From Bacteroidota bacterium (GTDB lineage: Bacteria > Bacteroidota > Bacteroidia > 2-12-FULL-35-15): 64,000 bases of DNA. The notes under the pieces were generated by a model. It did no database searches and had not been told where the DNA came from. It saw only the letters and a list, made by a program, of their open reading frames with translations. Every line of letters starts with the position of its first letter. Position 1 is the stretch's first letter. The stretch is taken from assembly GCA_947476185.1 (NCBI GenBank), contig CANJPX010000007.1, positions 1-64,000 of the forward strand, given 5' to 3'. Positions 18,810-28,999 of the stretch are shown here, piece after piece. The position numbers and the translations under genes are program-made.

Positions 18810-19388
18810 TTATGCAAGCGTATTCAAGTATTCAACAAGTTTATTAACCGCTAAAGCACGATGGCTGATTTTATTCTTTTCGGAAAGGCCCATTTCGGCA
18901 AAGGATATGTTAAAGCCATCCGGTAGAAAGATCGGGTCATAACCGAAACCCTGAGATCCTTTTTTTTCTGTTAGGATCTGCCCATTCACTATCCCTTCAA
19001 ATTGAATTTCCATTCCATCTATTATCAAAGAAATAACGGTTTTAAACCTAGCGTTGCGATTTTTCAGTCCAGACATTTCTGAGAGTACTTTATCCATATT
19101 TTCATTAGCATCCTTACTTTCACCGGCATATCGGGCAGAAAGCACACCGGGCTCCCAATCCAATGACTCAATCTCTAATCCAGTATCATCAGCAAAACAG
19201 TTCTTATGATATTTTTCAAATACATAATAAGCTTTTTGATAGGCATTTCCTTCAATCGTTGTTTGAGTTTCAGGAATTTCTTCTTGACAATTGATGTCAT
19301 TCAGACTTAATATCTCTATTGAATCAGGAATCAGAGATTGGATCTCCTTTGCTTTATTTTGATTGGCGGTGGCGAAGACGAGAATCAT
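18810..19388 (-). CDS. rdgB: RdgB/HAM1 family non-canonical purine NTP pyrophosphatase
   Basis: ILVFATANQNKAKEIQSL; FADDTGLEIESLDWEPGVLSARYAG; GSQGFGYDPIFLP; ISHRALAVNKL. Confidence 0.95.
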   Translation of the reverse strand: MILVFATANQNKAKEIQSLIPDSIEILSLNDINCQEEIPETQTTIEGNAYQKAYYVFEKYHKNCFADDTGLEIESLDWEPGVLSARYAGESKDANENMDKVLSEMSGLKNRNARFKTVISLIIDGMEIQFEGIVNGQILTEKKGSQGFGYDPIFLPDGFNISFAEMGLSEKNKISHRALAVNKLVEYLNTLA

Positions 19389-19485
19389 GGATAATTATAT
19401 TTGGCAACAAAAATACAATTTTGTCAATTAAATAATGGTTAATTTTTCCTATCTTTAGAATCTTAATGACACCTTTAAGTTTTGT

Positions 19486-20373
19486 ATGAGTAGACCAATT
19501 GATGTAATGATTGTAGGAGCCCAAAAAGCTGGAACAACTTCCCTTTTAAGATATTTAGGCGAACATCCCGAATGTATTACACATCCTCAAAAAGAGTTTG
19601 CTTTCTTTGTAGATTCTCATGAATATAATAATAACTATAATCAGGCATTTAATAAGTATTTTCCGAACAAAACAATTCCTCTAAACTTAAAAATTGTAGC
19701 TAAAAGTGCCGGATTATATGCTAATGAAAATGCAATAAAGAGACTTTATGATCATAATCCCAAATGCGAACTAATTATCATTCTCCGCAATCCTGTTGAA
19801 AGAGCCTATTCTTCCTATTTAATGGAGAAAAATTACGGTTCTGCAAAATTTGAATTTTCAGAATTACCAGAATTAATGAAGGAACATAAAGAAAATGATG
19901 AAAGTTGGGGTTTTAATTTTTTTATAGAATATGGGTTCTATGCTAAGCACTTGAATAATATTTATAAATACTTTCCAAAAGAACAAGTTTACGTAATTTT
20001 ATATGACGAATTAAAAAACCATACGCTGAAAGTTTGTCAGGACATTTTCAATATCATCAATATCGATAATCTATTTCAACCCAATGTGGAAGTGAAACAT
20101 AACGTGACACAAAAAATGTATTCTCAATTTTATGCCAGAGTAACAAAACACATCCTCAAAAAAAAAGGCGTTTTCAGAAGGCTTTTTTTGAAAATTATCC
20201 CAACTAACAAGGCATACAAATTTGGTGAAAAATTAAGATTGATAAATAAAAAAAATGGTAAAAATTCCGAAATGAATGATTCCGAAAAAAAATATTTAAT
20301 CACTTTTTATAAACAACATAACGATGAATTGGAAAAAATAATAAAATGTGACTTATCTGATTGGAACAAATAA
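19486..20373 (+). CDS. sulfotransferase family protein
   Basis: IVGAQKAGTTSLLRYLGEHPE (PAPS 5'-PSB loop) and IIILRNPVERAYSSYLME. Confidence 0.9.
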   Translation: MSRPIDVMIVGAQKAGTTSLLRYLGEHPECITHPQKEFAFFVDSHEYNNNYNQAFNKYFPNKTIPLNLKIVAKSAGLYANENAIKRLYDHNPKCELIIILRNPVERAYSSYLMEKNYGSAKFEFSELPELMKEHKENDESWGFNFFIEYGFYAKHLNNIYKYFPKEQVYVILYDELKNHTLKVCQDIFNIINIDNLFQPNVEVKHNVTQKMYSQFYARVTKHILKKKGVFRRLFLKIIPTNKAYKFGEKLRLINKKNGKNSEMNDSEKKYLITFYKQHNDELEKIIKCDLSDWNK

Positions 20374-20376
20374 AAT

Positions 20377-21198
20377 ATGGAATACGAAATAAGACCAAAA
20401 GAAAAATTGAATCTTGGAATTGCTGAATTATGGCAATACAGAGAATTGTTTTATTTTTTCACTTGGCGTGACATAAAAGTAAAATACAAACAAACTGTTC
20501 TTGGTTTTTTATGGGCGATATTACAGCCACTTATTATGACTATGCTTTTTTCTTTCAGTTTAGGGAAAATAATATCGAACAACACGCAATTAAATATGCC
20601 TTATCCATTATTTGCATTAAGTGGACTAATAGTATGGAACATATTTTCTTCAGGATTATCGGGTGCCGGGAATAGCATGGTCACAAATTCAAATATTATA
20701 AAAAAAATATATTTTCCAAGATTAATTATTCCAATTTCTGCAGTACTAGTTTCACTATTCGATTTTATTATGGCCTTTATAATTTTCATCGGAATGCTTA
20801 TCTATTATCAAACTGATATACATATTTTAAATTTTATTATTTTTTTTCCATTGAGTATTTTGATTACCTGCATTTCAACATTTGGTCTGGGTTGTTGGCT
20901 TGCTGCCTTAAATATAAAATACCGCGATTTCAGGTATATTATCCCTTTTATGATACAAGGATTATTATTTTTAACTCCAGTTATTTACCCTCTTTCATTA
21001 ATTAGTAACTTAAAAATAAAATATTTATTAGCCTTGAATCCAATGTATTCAGCAGTTGAACTTTCCAGATATGCTGTTACTACAAAACCCCTTGATTCAA
21101 ATTTGATGCTTGTAAGTGTACTATCAGCTATACTATTTTTTATAATTGGCGTATTTTATTTTAGAAAAACAGAAGCTTATTTTGCAGATTTAGCATAA
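20377..21198 (+). CDS. polysaccharide ABC transporter permease (Wzm-like)
   Basis: ABC-2 family: YFFTWRDIKVKYKQTVLGFLWAILQPLIMTMLFSFSLGKI; YRDFRYIIPF...LTPVIYP. Confidence 0.95.
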   Translation: MEYEIRPKEKLNLGIAELWQYRELFYFFTWRDIKVKYKQTVLGFLWAILQPLIMTMLFSFSLGKIISNNTQLNMPYPLFALSGLIVWNIFSSGLSGAGNSMVTNSNIIKKIYFPRLIIPISAVLVSLFDFIMAFIIFIGMLIYYQTDIHILNFIIFFPLSILITCISTFGLGCWLAALNIKYRDFRYIIPFMIQGLLFLTPVIYPLSLISNLKIKYLLALNPMYSAVELSRYAVTTKPLDSNLMLVSVLSAILFFIIGVFYFRKTEAYFADLA

Positions 21199-21199
21199 A

Positions 21200-22393
21200 A
21201 TGAAACCAATATTAGAAATACAAAACATTTCAAAAAAATTTCGTATTCAACACGAAACACAACCTTATTTAAGTTTACGTGATTCCATTATCAATACTAT
21301 TAAGTCCCCTTTTCAAAAAACAGCAGGAAGTAAAGACGAAGATTTTTATGCCCTAAACAATATCAGTTTTAATATAATGCCGGGCGAAAGTGTTGGAATT
21401 ATTGGAAAAAACGGAGCAGGAAAATCAACACTACTAAAAATATTATCAAAAATAACACCACCGAGTTCTGGAAAAATTATTTCAAGAGGACGTATTGCCA
21501 GTTTATTGGAAGTAGGCACAGGGTTCCATCCTGAGTTAAGCGGCAGGGAAAATATATTTATGAATGGTTCTATTTTAGGGATGCGCAAAAAAGAAATTCT
21601 GAAAAATTTTGATGCCATTGTTGATTTTGCAGGAGTAGAAAAATTTATTGACACCCCTCTTAAACATTACAGCTCAGGAATGCAACTTCGCTTAGCATTT
21701 GCCGTAGCTGCTTTTTTAGAGAATGAGATCCTGATCATAGATGAAGTATTAGCCGTTGGCGATGCCGAGTTTCAAAAAAAATGTATGGGTAAAATGGAAG
21801 ATGTTACCCATAGCGGCCGAACAGTTTTATTTGTTAGCCATAATATGGGGATTGTCACACAATTGTGTAGTAAGGGAATTTATTTAGAAAGAGGAATTGT
21901 AAAAAAAGAAGATTCAATTAGTAACATAATAGCCCAATACCTCCATTCGGAAGATAACGCCTCATTTATAAATGAAACAAAAACACAACAAAAAATAGAC
22001 CTTCTTAAGGTACAAACAACAAACAACAATACTGAGTTAAAATCAACTTTTAAAGTTGATGAAGAAATTTACATACCATTTAAATTAAGAATAAATGCAA
22101 ACAACTCTGGCTACTCTTTGATGATTACGATAACAAATCTTTTAAAATCTCCCGTTTTTTCGGCTGAGACTATAATTGATAATGAAGATATTGTTTTAAA
22201 AATAAACAAACACTTTCTTACAGAAGGACAATATAATTTGAGTCTTAGAATTCATATACCTAATAAAGAATTAGTACATCATTATGAAGATTTATTAACA
22301 TTTTCAATCATTGATCTGCAATCCGATTTTATGATATATAACGTGAACAATTACTTCTATGGTAGTGTTTTTGGTAATTATGAATGGCTATGA
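21200..22393 (+). CDS. polysaccharide ABC transporter ATP-binding protein (Wzt-like) with C-terminal domain
   Basis: GIIGKNGAGKSTLLKIL; YSSGMQLRLAFAVAAFLENEILIIDEVLAVGD; 150-aa C-terminal beta-rich extension. Confidence 0.95.
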   Translation: MKPILEIQNISKKFRIQHETQPYLSLRDSIINTIKSPFQKTAGSKDEDFYALNNISFNIMPGESVGIIGKNGAGKSTLLKILSKITPPSSGKIISRGRIASLLEVGTGFHPELSGRENIFMNGSILGMRKKEILKNFDAIVDFAGVEKFIDTPLKHYSSGMQLRLAFAVAAFLENEILIIDEVLAVGDAEFQKKCMGKMEDVTHSGRTVLFVSHNMGIVTQLCSKGIYLERGIVKKEDSISNIIAQYLHSEDNASFINETKTQQKIDLLKVQTTNNNTELKSTFKVDEEIYIPFKLRINANNSGYSLMITITNLLKSPVFSAETIIDNEDIVLKINKHFLTEGQYNLSLRIHIPNKELVHHYEDLLTFSIIDLQSDFMIYNVNNYFYGSVFGNYEWL

Positions 22394-22992
22394 AAATAAC
22401 TGAATTATTACCTTTTTTATTTTTTAAAAAAAAGCAAGAGTTTGTCTTTACAAAAGAGCTATTTTCAGGTTCCAATATAAAAATTGGCAATTACACTTAT
22501 GGTGTCCCAAAAATATATTCTTGGGATAAAAACACCAAACTTGAAATTGGAAAATTTTGCTCAATCGCTGATAATGTAAAAATTATTTTAGGTGGAAATC
22601 ATAGAACTGATTGGATTTCAACTTACCCTTTCAATGTATTAAATAATAGTTTTATAAATGGAAAAACTGTAAAAGGACATCCCTCGACAAAAGGAAACAT
22701 AAAAATTGGAAATGATGTATGGATAGGAAATGACGTAATAATATTATCAGGTGTAACAATTGGTGACGGTGCAGTTATTGGAGCAGGTAGTGTTATTTCG
22801 AAATCAATTCAAGCCTATGAAATCGTTGCAGGAAATCCTGCCAAACATTTAAGAAAAAGGTTTTCAGAAGAAATAATTTCTGATTTATTACAAATCGAAT
22901 GGTGGAATTGGCCTGAAAATAAAATAAATGAAAATATTCAATTAATATGCTCTGAAAATATTCAAGCATTTATAGATAAGCATTTAAAATAA
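22384..22992 (+). CDS. CatB-related O-acetyltransferase (hexapeptide repeat)
   Basis: IGKFCSIADNVKIILGGNHRTDWISTYPF...IGNDVWIGNDVIILSGVTIGDGAVIGAGSVI. Confidence 0.92.
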   Translation: MAMKITELLPFLFFKKKQEFVFTKELFSGSNIKIGNYTYGVPKIYSWDKNTKLEIGKFCSIADNVKIILGGNHRTDWISTYPFNVLNNSFINGKTVKGHPSTKGNIKIGNDVWIGNDVIILSGVTIGDGAVIGAGSVISKSIQAYEIVAGNPAKHLRKRFSEEIISDLLQIEWWNWPENKINENIQLICSENIQAFIDKHLK

Positions 22993-22999
22993 AGTAAAA

Positions 23000-23653
23000 A
23001 TGTATATTCCTTCTCTTTACGATATTAAAAACAAAAATTATTATGAATTCAATCGGTTGGAAATGTTACAATTCATTCCAAAGGATGCAAAATTTATTTT
23101 GGATGTGGGTTGTGCTTCCGGAAAATTTGGTTTGGAAGTAAAAAAACAAAACAACTGTTTGGTTTGGGGAGTAGAACCTAATAAAGAAGCCGCAGAGCTT
23201 GCAAAAAAAAATCTTGATAATGTCATTAACTCACTATTTGATAATAACACCGATTTTGGCGGTCAAAAATTTGACTGTATTATTTTTAACGATGTGTTGG
23301 AACATTTAGTTGATCCATACTCAACAATTGAAATTTGTAAGAAACACCTTAACCCTAAAGGATACATAGTCAGCTCAATACCAAATGTATTTTATTACTG
23401 GAATTTTATTCAAAATATACTTCAGCAAGATTGGAAATACGAAGATGCAGGAATTATGGATAAAACACATTTGCGTTTTTTTTCATCAAAAAGTATTAAA
23501 AAAATGTTTGCCGAATCGGGTGGGGAAATCATTAAACATGAAGGTATTAATTCCTATTATTCGCGTAAATTCAAGATACTGAACTGGCTACTGCTTTTTA
23601 AAATAAATTCATGGCAATTCCAGCAGTTTGCAACAGTAGTTAAATATAAATAA
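23000..23653 (+). CDS. class I SAM-dependent methyltransferase
   Basis: FILDVGCASGKFGLEVK; FDCIIFNDVLEHLVDP; GYIVSSIPN. Confidence 0.9.
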   Translation: MYIPSLYDIKNKNYYEFNRLEMLQFIPKDAKFILDVGCASGKFGLEVKKQNNCLVWGVEPNKEAAELAKKNLDNVINSLFDNNTDFGGQKFDCIIFNDVLEHLVDPYSTIEICKKHLNPKGYIVSSIPNVFYYWNFIQNILQQDWKYEDAGIMDKTHLRFFSSKSIKKMFAESGGEIIKHEGINSYYSRKFKILNWLLLFKINSWQFQQFATVVKYK

Positions 23654-24519
23654 TGGTTTCAATTATCATCATAAATTACAAAACATTAGATTACACAAAA
23701 AAGTGTATTGAATCGATTATTCAATACACAAAAAACATTGCCTTTGAAATTATTTTAGTAGATAATTTTTCAAATGATGGTTCAGCAGAAAAATTAAAAC
23801 AGTTGCACCCAACTATAAAACACATTCAAAACAATACAAACTCAGGGTTTTCAAAAGCTAACAATTTAGGGATACTAAAAGCTAAAGGAGAAATAATTCT
23901 TTTATTAAACAGTGACACGGAACTTTTTGAAGACACTATCAGCTATTGCTACCATTACATAATGAATGGCAAAACAAATAGCATAGTTTCCTGCAAATTA
24001 ATTTATCCTAACAATCAAATTCAGTATCAATGTTCTACTTTTCCAAGTATTAAGAATAATATTGTAGAAATCTTTAGATTACAAAAATTGCTAACAAAAG
24101 AAAAAGCTGCTAAACTTTTATTCTCAACATACTTTGACCATAATAGTGAAGCAGAACCAGAATGGATATGGGGTACATTTTTCATGTTTCATAAAAAATG
24201 TTTAGAGAAGTTAAATCAAAAACAACTAGATGATACCTTTTTTATGTATGGAGAAGATATGAAATGGTGTTATGATTTTAAGCAAGTCGGGTGCAAGATC
24301 GTTTATCTACCTTATAAAAAAATAATACATCATGTAGGCAAATCGTCAACTCATATTTCAGAAAAAACAAATCAAATTATCAAAAATGAATTACAATTTA
24401 TTTGTTTGGTAAAAGGAAGAACTTATAAATTAATATACAAGGCGATAAGAATTTTAAATTTACTGAGTAGCCTTAAAGCCAATAACTATAAGTTGTCTAA
24501 ATTATATTCAAAATATTAA
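23653..24519 (+). CDS. glycosyltransferase family 2
   Basis: VSIIIINYKTLDYTKKCIESI...LVDNFSNDGSAEKL...NNTNSGFSKANNLGI...LLNSDTEL. Confidence 0.92.
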   Translation: MVSIIIINYKTLDYTKKCIESIIQYTKNIAFEIILVDNFSNDGSAEKLKQLHPTIKHIQNNTNSGFSKANNLGILKAKGEIILLLNSDTELFEDTISYCYHYIMNGKTNSIVSCKLIYPNNQIQYQCSTFPSIKNNIVEIFRLQKLLTKEKAAKLLFSTYFDHNSEAEPEWIWGTFFMFHKKCLEKLNQKQLDDTFFMYGEDMKWCYDFKQVGCKIVYLPYKKIIHHVGKSSTHISEKTNQIIKNELQFICLVKGRTYKLIYKAIRILNLLSSLKANNYKLSKLYSKY

Positions 24520-24520
24520 A

Positions 24521-25525
24521 ATGGTTTTAAGTGTCATCATTCCAACTTACCAAAGGAACAAAATACTTCCAATTGTACTTCAACACCTAGCAAATGCTTT
24601 AGTAAATATAAATGCAGAAATTATTGTAATAAATGATGATAAACAAAATCAAATATTGCCAATAAGTTTAAACAACAATGATATTCCTTTAAATATTTAT
24701 AATAATAAAAAGGCTGGTGCAGCTTCTGCAAGAAATTATGGTTCTAACATTGCAAATGGTGAGATTTTATTATTTTTAGATGATGATATTTTAATTGATT
24801 CTGAAACTATATCATCAATACTTAAAATACATACAGAATATGATAAAGCAATTTCTACACCAATCTGGGAATATAGTAGTGAAATGAAAATACTTTTAAA
24901 TAAAAATTCTTTCGGAAAATTCAGATTGATATATGACTACGGTAGCATTAGAGGAAGAAAAAATAATGAAACAAAAGAAAACTCAAAACATTACTTAGTG
25001 GATTCATTGGCATCGTTCTGTTTGTCGATCAAAAAAAAGCATTTTATTCAATTGAACGGGATGGATGATTTATTTCCATATGCAGGCTGCGAGGATCAGG
25101 AGTTTTCAGCACGGGCAAAGCAAAATGGATTTATATTACTACTCGATGAAAACAACACAGTACTTCATCATGAAATTGATAGAATTCAAAAATCAGTTTG
25201 GTTAAATAGGCAATACAATGGCGTGCAAGGATTTGTAAGGCTTGCAAATTTATACCCTGACAAAAAAAAACTCGAACTATGGTATGAGAACACGCCTATC
25301 TCAAAAAGCGATTCGACAAAATTGAAAATCAAGAAAGTTATTAAGAAAATAGCAAGACAGAATTTTTCGATAACTATTGTTAATTCCCTTACTTACTTAT
25401 TAGAATCGTTAAAAGTCAACTATTCCATTTTAGAAAAAATATATTTAATTCAAACAGGCATTTACATTAATAAAGGATTTAACAATTCATATGAAAACCA
25501 CTCACATAGCAATGACAATGGCTAA
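24521..25525 (+). CDS. glycosyltransferase family 2
   Basis: LSVIIPTYQRNKILPIVLQHL...AGAASARNYGSNIANGEILLFLDDDI. Confidence 0.92.
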   Translation: MVLSVIIPTYQRNKILPIVLQHLANALVNINAEIIVINDDKQNQILPISLNNNDIPLNIYNNKKAGAASARNYGSNIANGEILLFLDDDILIDSETISSILKIHTEYDKAISTPIWEYSSEMKILLNKNSFGKFRLIYDYGSIRGRKNNETKENSKHYLVDSLASFCLSIKKKHFIQLNGMDDLFPYAGCEDQEFSARAKQNGFILLLDENNTVLHHEIDRIQKSVWLNRQYNGVQGFVRLANLYPDKKKLELWYENTPISKSDSTKLKIKKVIKKIARQNFSITIVNSLTYLLESLKVNYSILEKIYLIQTGIYINKGFNNSYENHSHSNDNG

Positions 25526-26618
25526 CACACCATCTGTGCCATATTTTAATTGGTTCGCAGAAGAAGTTGCAAAATATCCCGAATTAAAATTTTCGTTTAT
25601 ATGTCTTTATCACGTAAAACCAATAATGATAGAGGAAATGAAAAACTTCAATTGTGATTGTTATTGGATAAAATTTGACGCAAAAAAAAGAAAAAAATCA
25701 ATGTTTTTTGCATTATTGAGTTTCATTAAATTGTACAAAAAAATCAAGCCCGACATTGTCCATTCACACTTATTTGATGACTCATTGCCATCATTAATAG
25801 CAGCAAGACTAACAGGAATAAAAAAAAGAATTATTACAAAACAAGATACATCCTTTCATTATTATTATGCCCCAAAGTGGGTTTGGGCAGATAAATTTAA
25901 CAACTTTAATGCTACTAAAATTATCGCCGTAAGTAAGGAGGTGTCAAAATTTGTTATTGAAAAAGAAAGAGCAAAGGAGCAAAAAGTAACAATTATTCAT
26001 CATGGCATACCTTTTAAATATCTATGCAAAAGTGATGATGAATTAAAAAAAGAACTAATACTAAAATATAAATTATCAAATAAAATTGTAATCGGAACAA
26101 TTGCAAGATATATTGAATGGAAAGGTTACAGGTACATTATTGATGCTGCGATAGATATAGTAAAAAAGCATAGCAACGTTGTATTTTTATTTATTAGTAC
26201 GGGAGAACAAAAAGAAGAATTGGAACAATTAATAAAAAAGAATAAACTTCAACAAAATATAATTTTAACAGGGTGGATTGATAAAAAATATATTCCTTCT
26301 TTATATTCATTAATGAATATATATTTACATGCTGCAAATTATGAACCTTTTGGATTTGTCATCGCTGAAGCCATGGCGAATAAAGTACCAATAGTAACAA
26401 CTCCAACAGGTGCAGCACTTGATGCATTAGAACACAAAGTAAATTGTTACATGACGGAATATAAAAATCCTCAGCAAATAACGGATGGAGTACTTTGGTT
26501 ACTTGAAAGCAAAGAAAATCAAAATATATTAACTGATAACGCGTATCAAAAAGCAATAGAAATGTATCAATTTGAAACAATGTTTCATAATCACTTGAAG
26601 TTATACAAAGGCATCTAA
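25491..26618 (+). CDS. glycosyltransferase family 4
   Basis: KPDIVHSHLFDDSLPSLIAARLTG; IGTIARYIEWKGYRYIIDAA; LHAANYEPFGFVIAEAMANKVPIVTT. Confidence 0.92.
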   Translation: MKTTHIAMTMANTPSVPYFNWFAEEVAKYPELKFSFICLYHVKPIMIEEMKNFNCDCYWIKFDAKKRKKSMFFALLSFIKLYKKIKPDIVHSHLFDDSLPSLIAARLTGIKKRIITKQDTSFHYYYAPKWVWADKFNNFNATKIIAVSKEVSKFVIEKERAKEQKVTIIHHGIPFKYLCKSDDELKKELILKYKLSNKIVIGTIARYIEWKGYRYIIDAAIDIVKKHSNVVFLFISTGEQKEELEQLIKKNKLQQNIILTGWIDKKYIPSLYSLMNIYLHAANYEPFGFVIAEAMANKVPIVTTPTGAALDALEHKVNCYMTEYKNPQQITDGVLWLLESKENQNILTDNAYQKAIEMYQFETMFHNHLKLYKGI

Positions 26619-26934
26619 AAGCAGTATACTAAAAAACAATATTCATTCCTATTCTAAAGAAAATGGCTTCCAATAGGACAAACCAACCTTCATATTTAGA
26701 AGAAAGATAGTTTATCTAAGTATGGAAAGAATATTAATTCATAAAAACATTTAATGAGATTGCTATAAACAAACCTACTAACATGAAAATAGATTCACTC
26801 CATTATTATAATTTTAAAAATAACGCATTACTTTAGCAAAATTGAGCAAAACGTATAAATATTGAAACTAACTAAAATCTGTTTTCAAAATATATAAAAT
26901 ATCACTAAAAAAATGCAATCCTTTAAAAGTTAAT

Positions 26935-27807
26935 ATGATTCCAGAAACATCCATAATAATGCCTGTATATAATGCAGAAAAATATATTGAAGAAACGATT
27001 CAATCGGTATTAAATCAGACTTATGAAAATTGGGAATTAATAATAATTAATGATGGCTCAAATGATAAAACAGATGGAATTATTCAGAACTATTTAACCA
27101 ATATTAAAATCCACTACTACCACCAAAATAATTCAGGTGTTTCAGTTGCAAGAAATTTCGGCATCTCTAAATCGAGAGGCAAATACATATCATTTCTTGA
27201 CGCCGATGATATATGGCTTCTTTCAAATCTAGAAGAAAAAATATTTTTCCTTAAAAAAGAATCTATTGATGCCGTTTATTCAAACTGTGATATAATAGAC
27301 GAAAACTCCATTAATATAAATAAAACATTAACAGGAAGTAAGACACCAACCTTAAATGATATATTATCTATAAAAGGTAATTACATAACTGCTCCTTCTG
27401 GCATAATTTTAAAAAAAGAAATTTTTGACACTATTGGAACATTTGATACAAATTTATCTAATAATGCTGATCAAGATCTGTGGATTAGACTTCTTGCAAA
27501 TAAATTTAAATTAGAATTAATAAATAAATCGCTGTGGAAATATCGAGCACATAAGAATAACATGTCAAAAAACATTTCACTATTAGAAAAAGATTCAATT
27601 TACTTAATAGAGAAAGTAAATAAAAATAATTTATTTGAATCACAATTTTTCAAGAAAAAATGTTTTGGGAAATTATATTATATGTTAGCAGGCAGTTGGT
27701 GGAAAAATGGCAATAATAAATTCAGAGGCCTTTATTTTTTATTAAAATCTATTTGGAATTACCCTCAAATCACGCTTCGAATCTTAAAGAAAAAAAGTGT
27801 CAACTAA
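26935..27807 (+). CDS. glycosyltransferase family 2
   Basis: TSIIMPVYNAEKYIEETIQSVLNQTYENWELIIINDGSNDKT...ARNFGISKSRGKYISFLDADDIW. Confidence 0.94.
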   Translation: MIPETSIIMPVYNAEKYIEETIQSVLNQTYENWELIIINDGSNDKTDGIIQNYLTNIKIHYYHQNNSGVSVARNFGISKSRGKYISFLDADDIWLLSNLEEKIFFLKKESIDAVYSNCDIIDENSININKTLTGSKTPTLNDILSIKGNYITAPSGIILKKEIFDTIGTFDTNLSNNADQDLWIRLLANKFKLELINKSLWKYRAHKNNMSKNISLLEKDSIYLIEKVNKNNLFESQFFKKKCFGKLYYMLAGSWWKNGNNKFRGLYFLLKSIWNYPQITLRILKKKSVN

Positions 27808-28999
27808 AAAAAATAATATATTAATAATTACCTATTGGTGCTTTAACGATGCATTAATACAAACGTATACACTCCCTTACATAAAAATAATTTCAAAAAA
27901 ATTACCAGAAGGCAGCAAAATATATTTAGTCACATTAGATAAAAACAAAACGAAAAATGCACTTTCAGAATGCGGTATAAAAAACATTAGTCTTCCATAC
28001 ACCCCATTTGGCTTTTTTGCAATTTTTAGATGGATTAAAAACATTATTCAACTATACTTTCTTATTAAATTTAAAAATATTTCAACTATCCACGCATGGT
28101 GTACTCCATCAGGAATGATTGCTTACACACTTTCTATTCTAACTAAAAAAACACTTATCATTGATAGTTTTGAACCACATGCAGAAGCTATGGTTGAAAA
28201 TGGCGAATGGAAACAAAACAGCATCGCATTCAAACTGCTTTTCATTTTCGAAAAGCTTCAAACTAAAAGAGCTAAGTATTTGATTACGACAACTGAAGGA
28301 ATGAAAGATTATTCAAAAATAAAATACAATCATGACGCAAACAACTTTTTTGTAAAACCAGCCTGCGTTGATCTAAAATTATTCTCAAAAAAAAATATAA
28401 AGAAAAAAGAATTGTTATCAGAATTAAATTTAAAGGAGGCAATAGTATGTGTCTATGCCGGCAAATTTGGAGGAATTTATCTAGATAAAGAAATTTTTGA
28501 TTTTATAAAAGCGGCGGAAATATATTGGGGAGAGACTTTCAGAATGTTAATTTTATCGTCATCCCCACAAAGTTACATACAAGACATGGCCGCGGAATCA
28601 GGTATATTATCTAGAACAATTATTCATACGTTTGTTTCTCACGATCAAATTCCCGATTATATGGGATTAGCAGACTTTGGCATCACTCCAGTAAAATCTG
28701 TTCCAACAAAAAAATATTGCACACCAATAAAAGATGGAGAATATTGGGCATTAGGTCTACCTGTTGTTATAACACCCAACATATCAGACGATTCAGATAT
28801 CATCTATACTTATAAAATTGGAAGTGTATTAGAAAACTTAAATACTGAGGGTTACCTAAAATCAATAAAAGAAATCGACAATTTATTGAAAAATAATACG
28901 AGAATCGAGTTATATAATAAAATACGGCCAATTGCAGAAAAGTATCGTAATTTTGAAATCGCAGAGAATATTTATTCAAAAATATATAAAAATGACTAA
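27797..28999 (+). CDS. glycosyltransferase (GT4-like)
   Basis: GTG start overlapping the upstream stop; IHAWCTPSGMIAY, VYAGKFGGIYLDKEIFDFIKAAEIYW, HDQIPDYMGLADFGITPVKSVPTKKYCTPIKDGEYWALGLPVVIT. Confidence 0.8.
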   Translation: MSTKKNNILIITYWCFNDALIQTYTLPYIKIISKKLPEGSKIYLVTLDKNKTKNALSECGIKNISLPYTPFGFFAIFRWIKNIIQLYFLIKFKNISTIHAWCTPSGMIAYTLSILTKKTLIIDSFEPHAEAMVENGEWKQNSIAFKLLFIFEKLQTKRAKYLITTTEGMKDYSKIKYNHDANNFFVKPACVDLKLFSKKNIKKKELLSELNLKEAIVCVYAGKFGGIYLDKEIFDFIKAAEIYWGETFRMLILSSSPQSYIQDMAAESGILSRTIIHTFVSHDQIPDYMGLADFGITPVKSVPTKKYCTPIKDGEYWALGLPVVITPNISDDSDIIYTYKIGSVLENLNTEGYLKSIKEIDNLLKNNTRIELYNKIRPIAEKYRNFEIAENIYSKIYKND

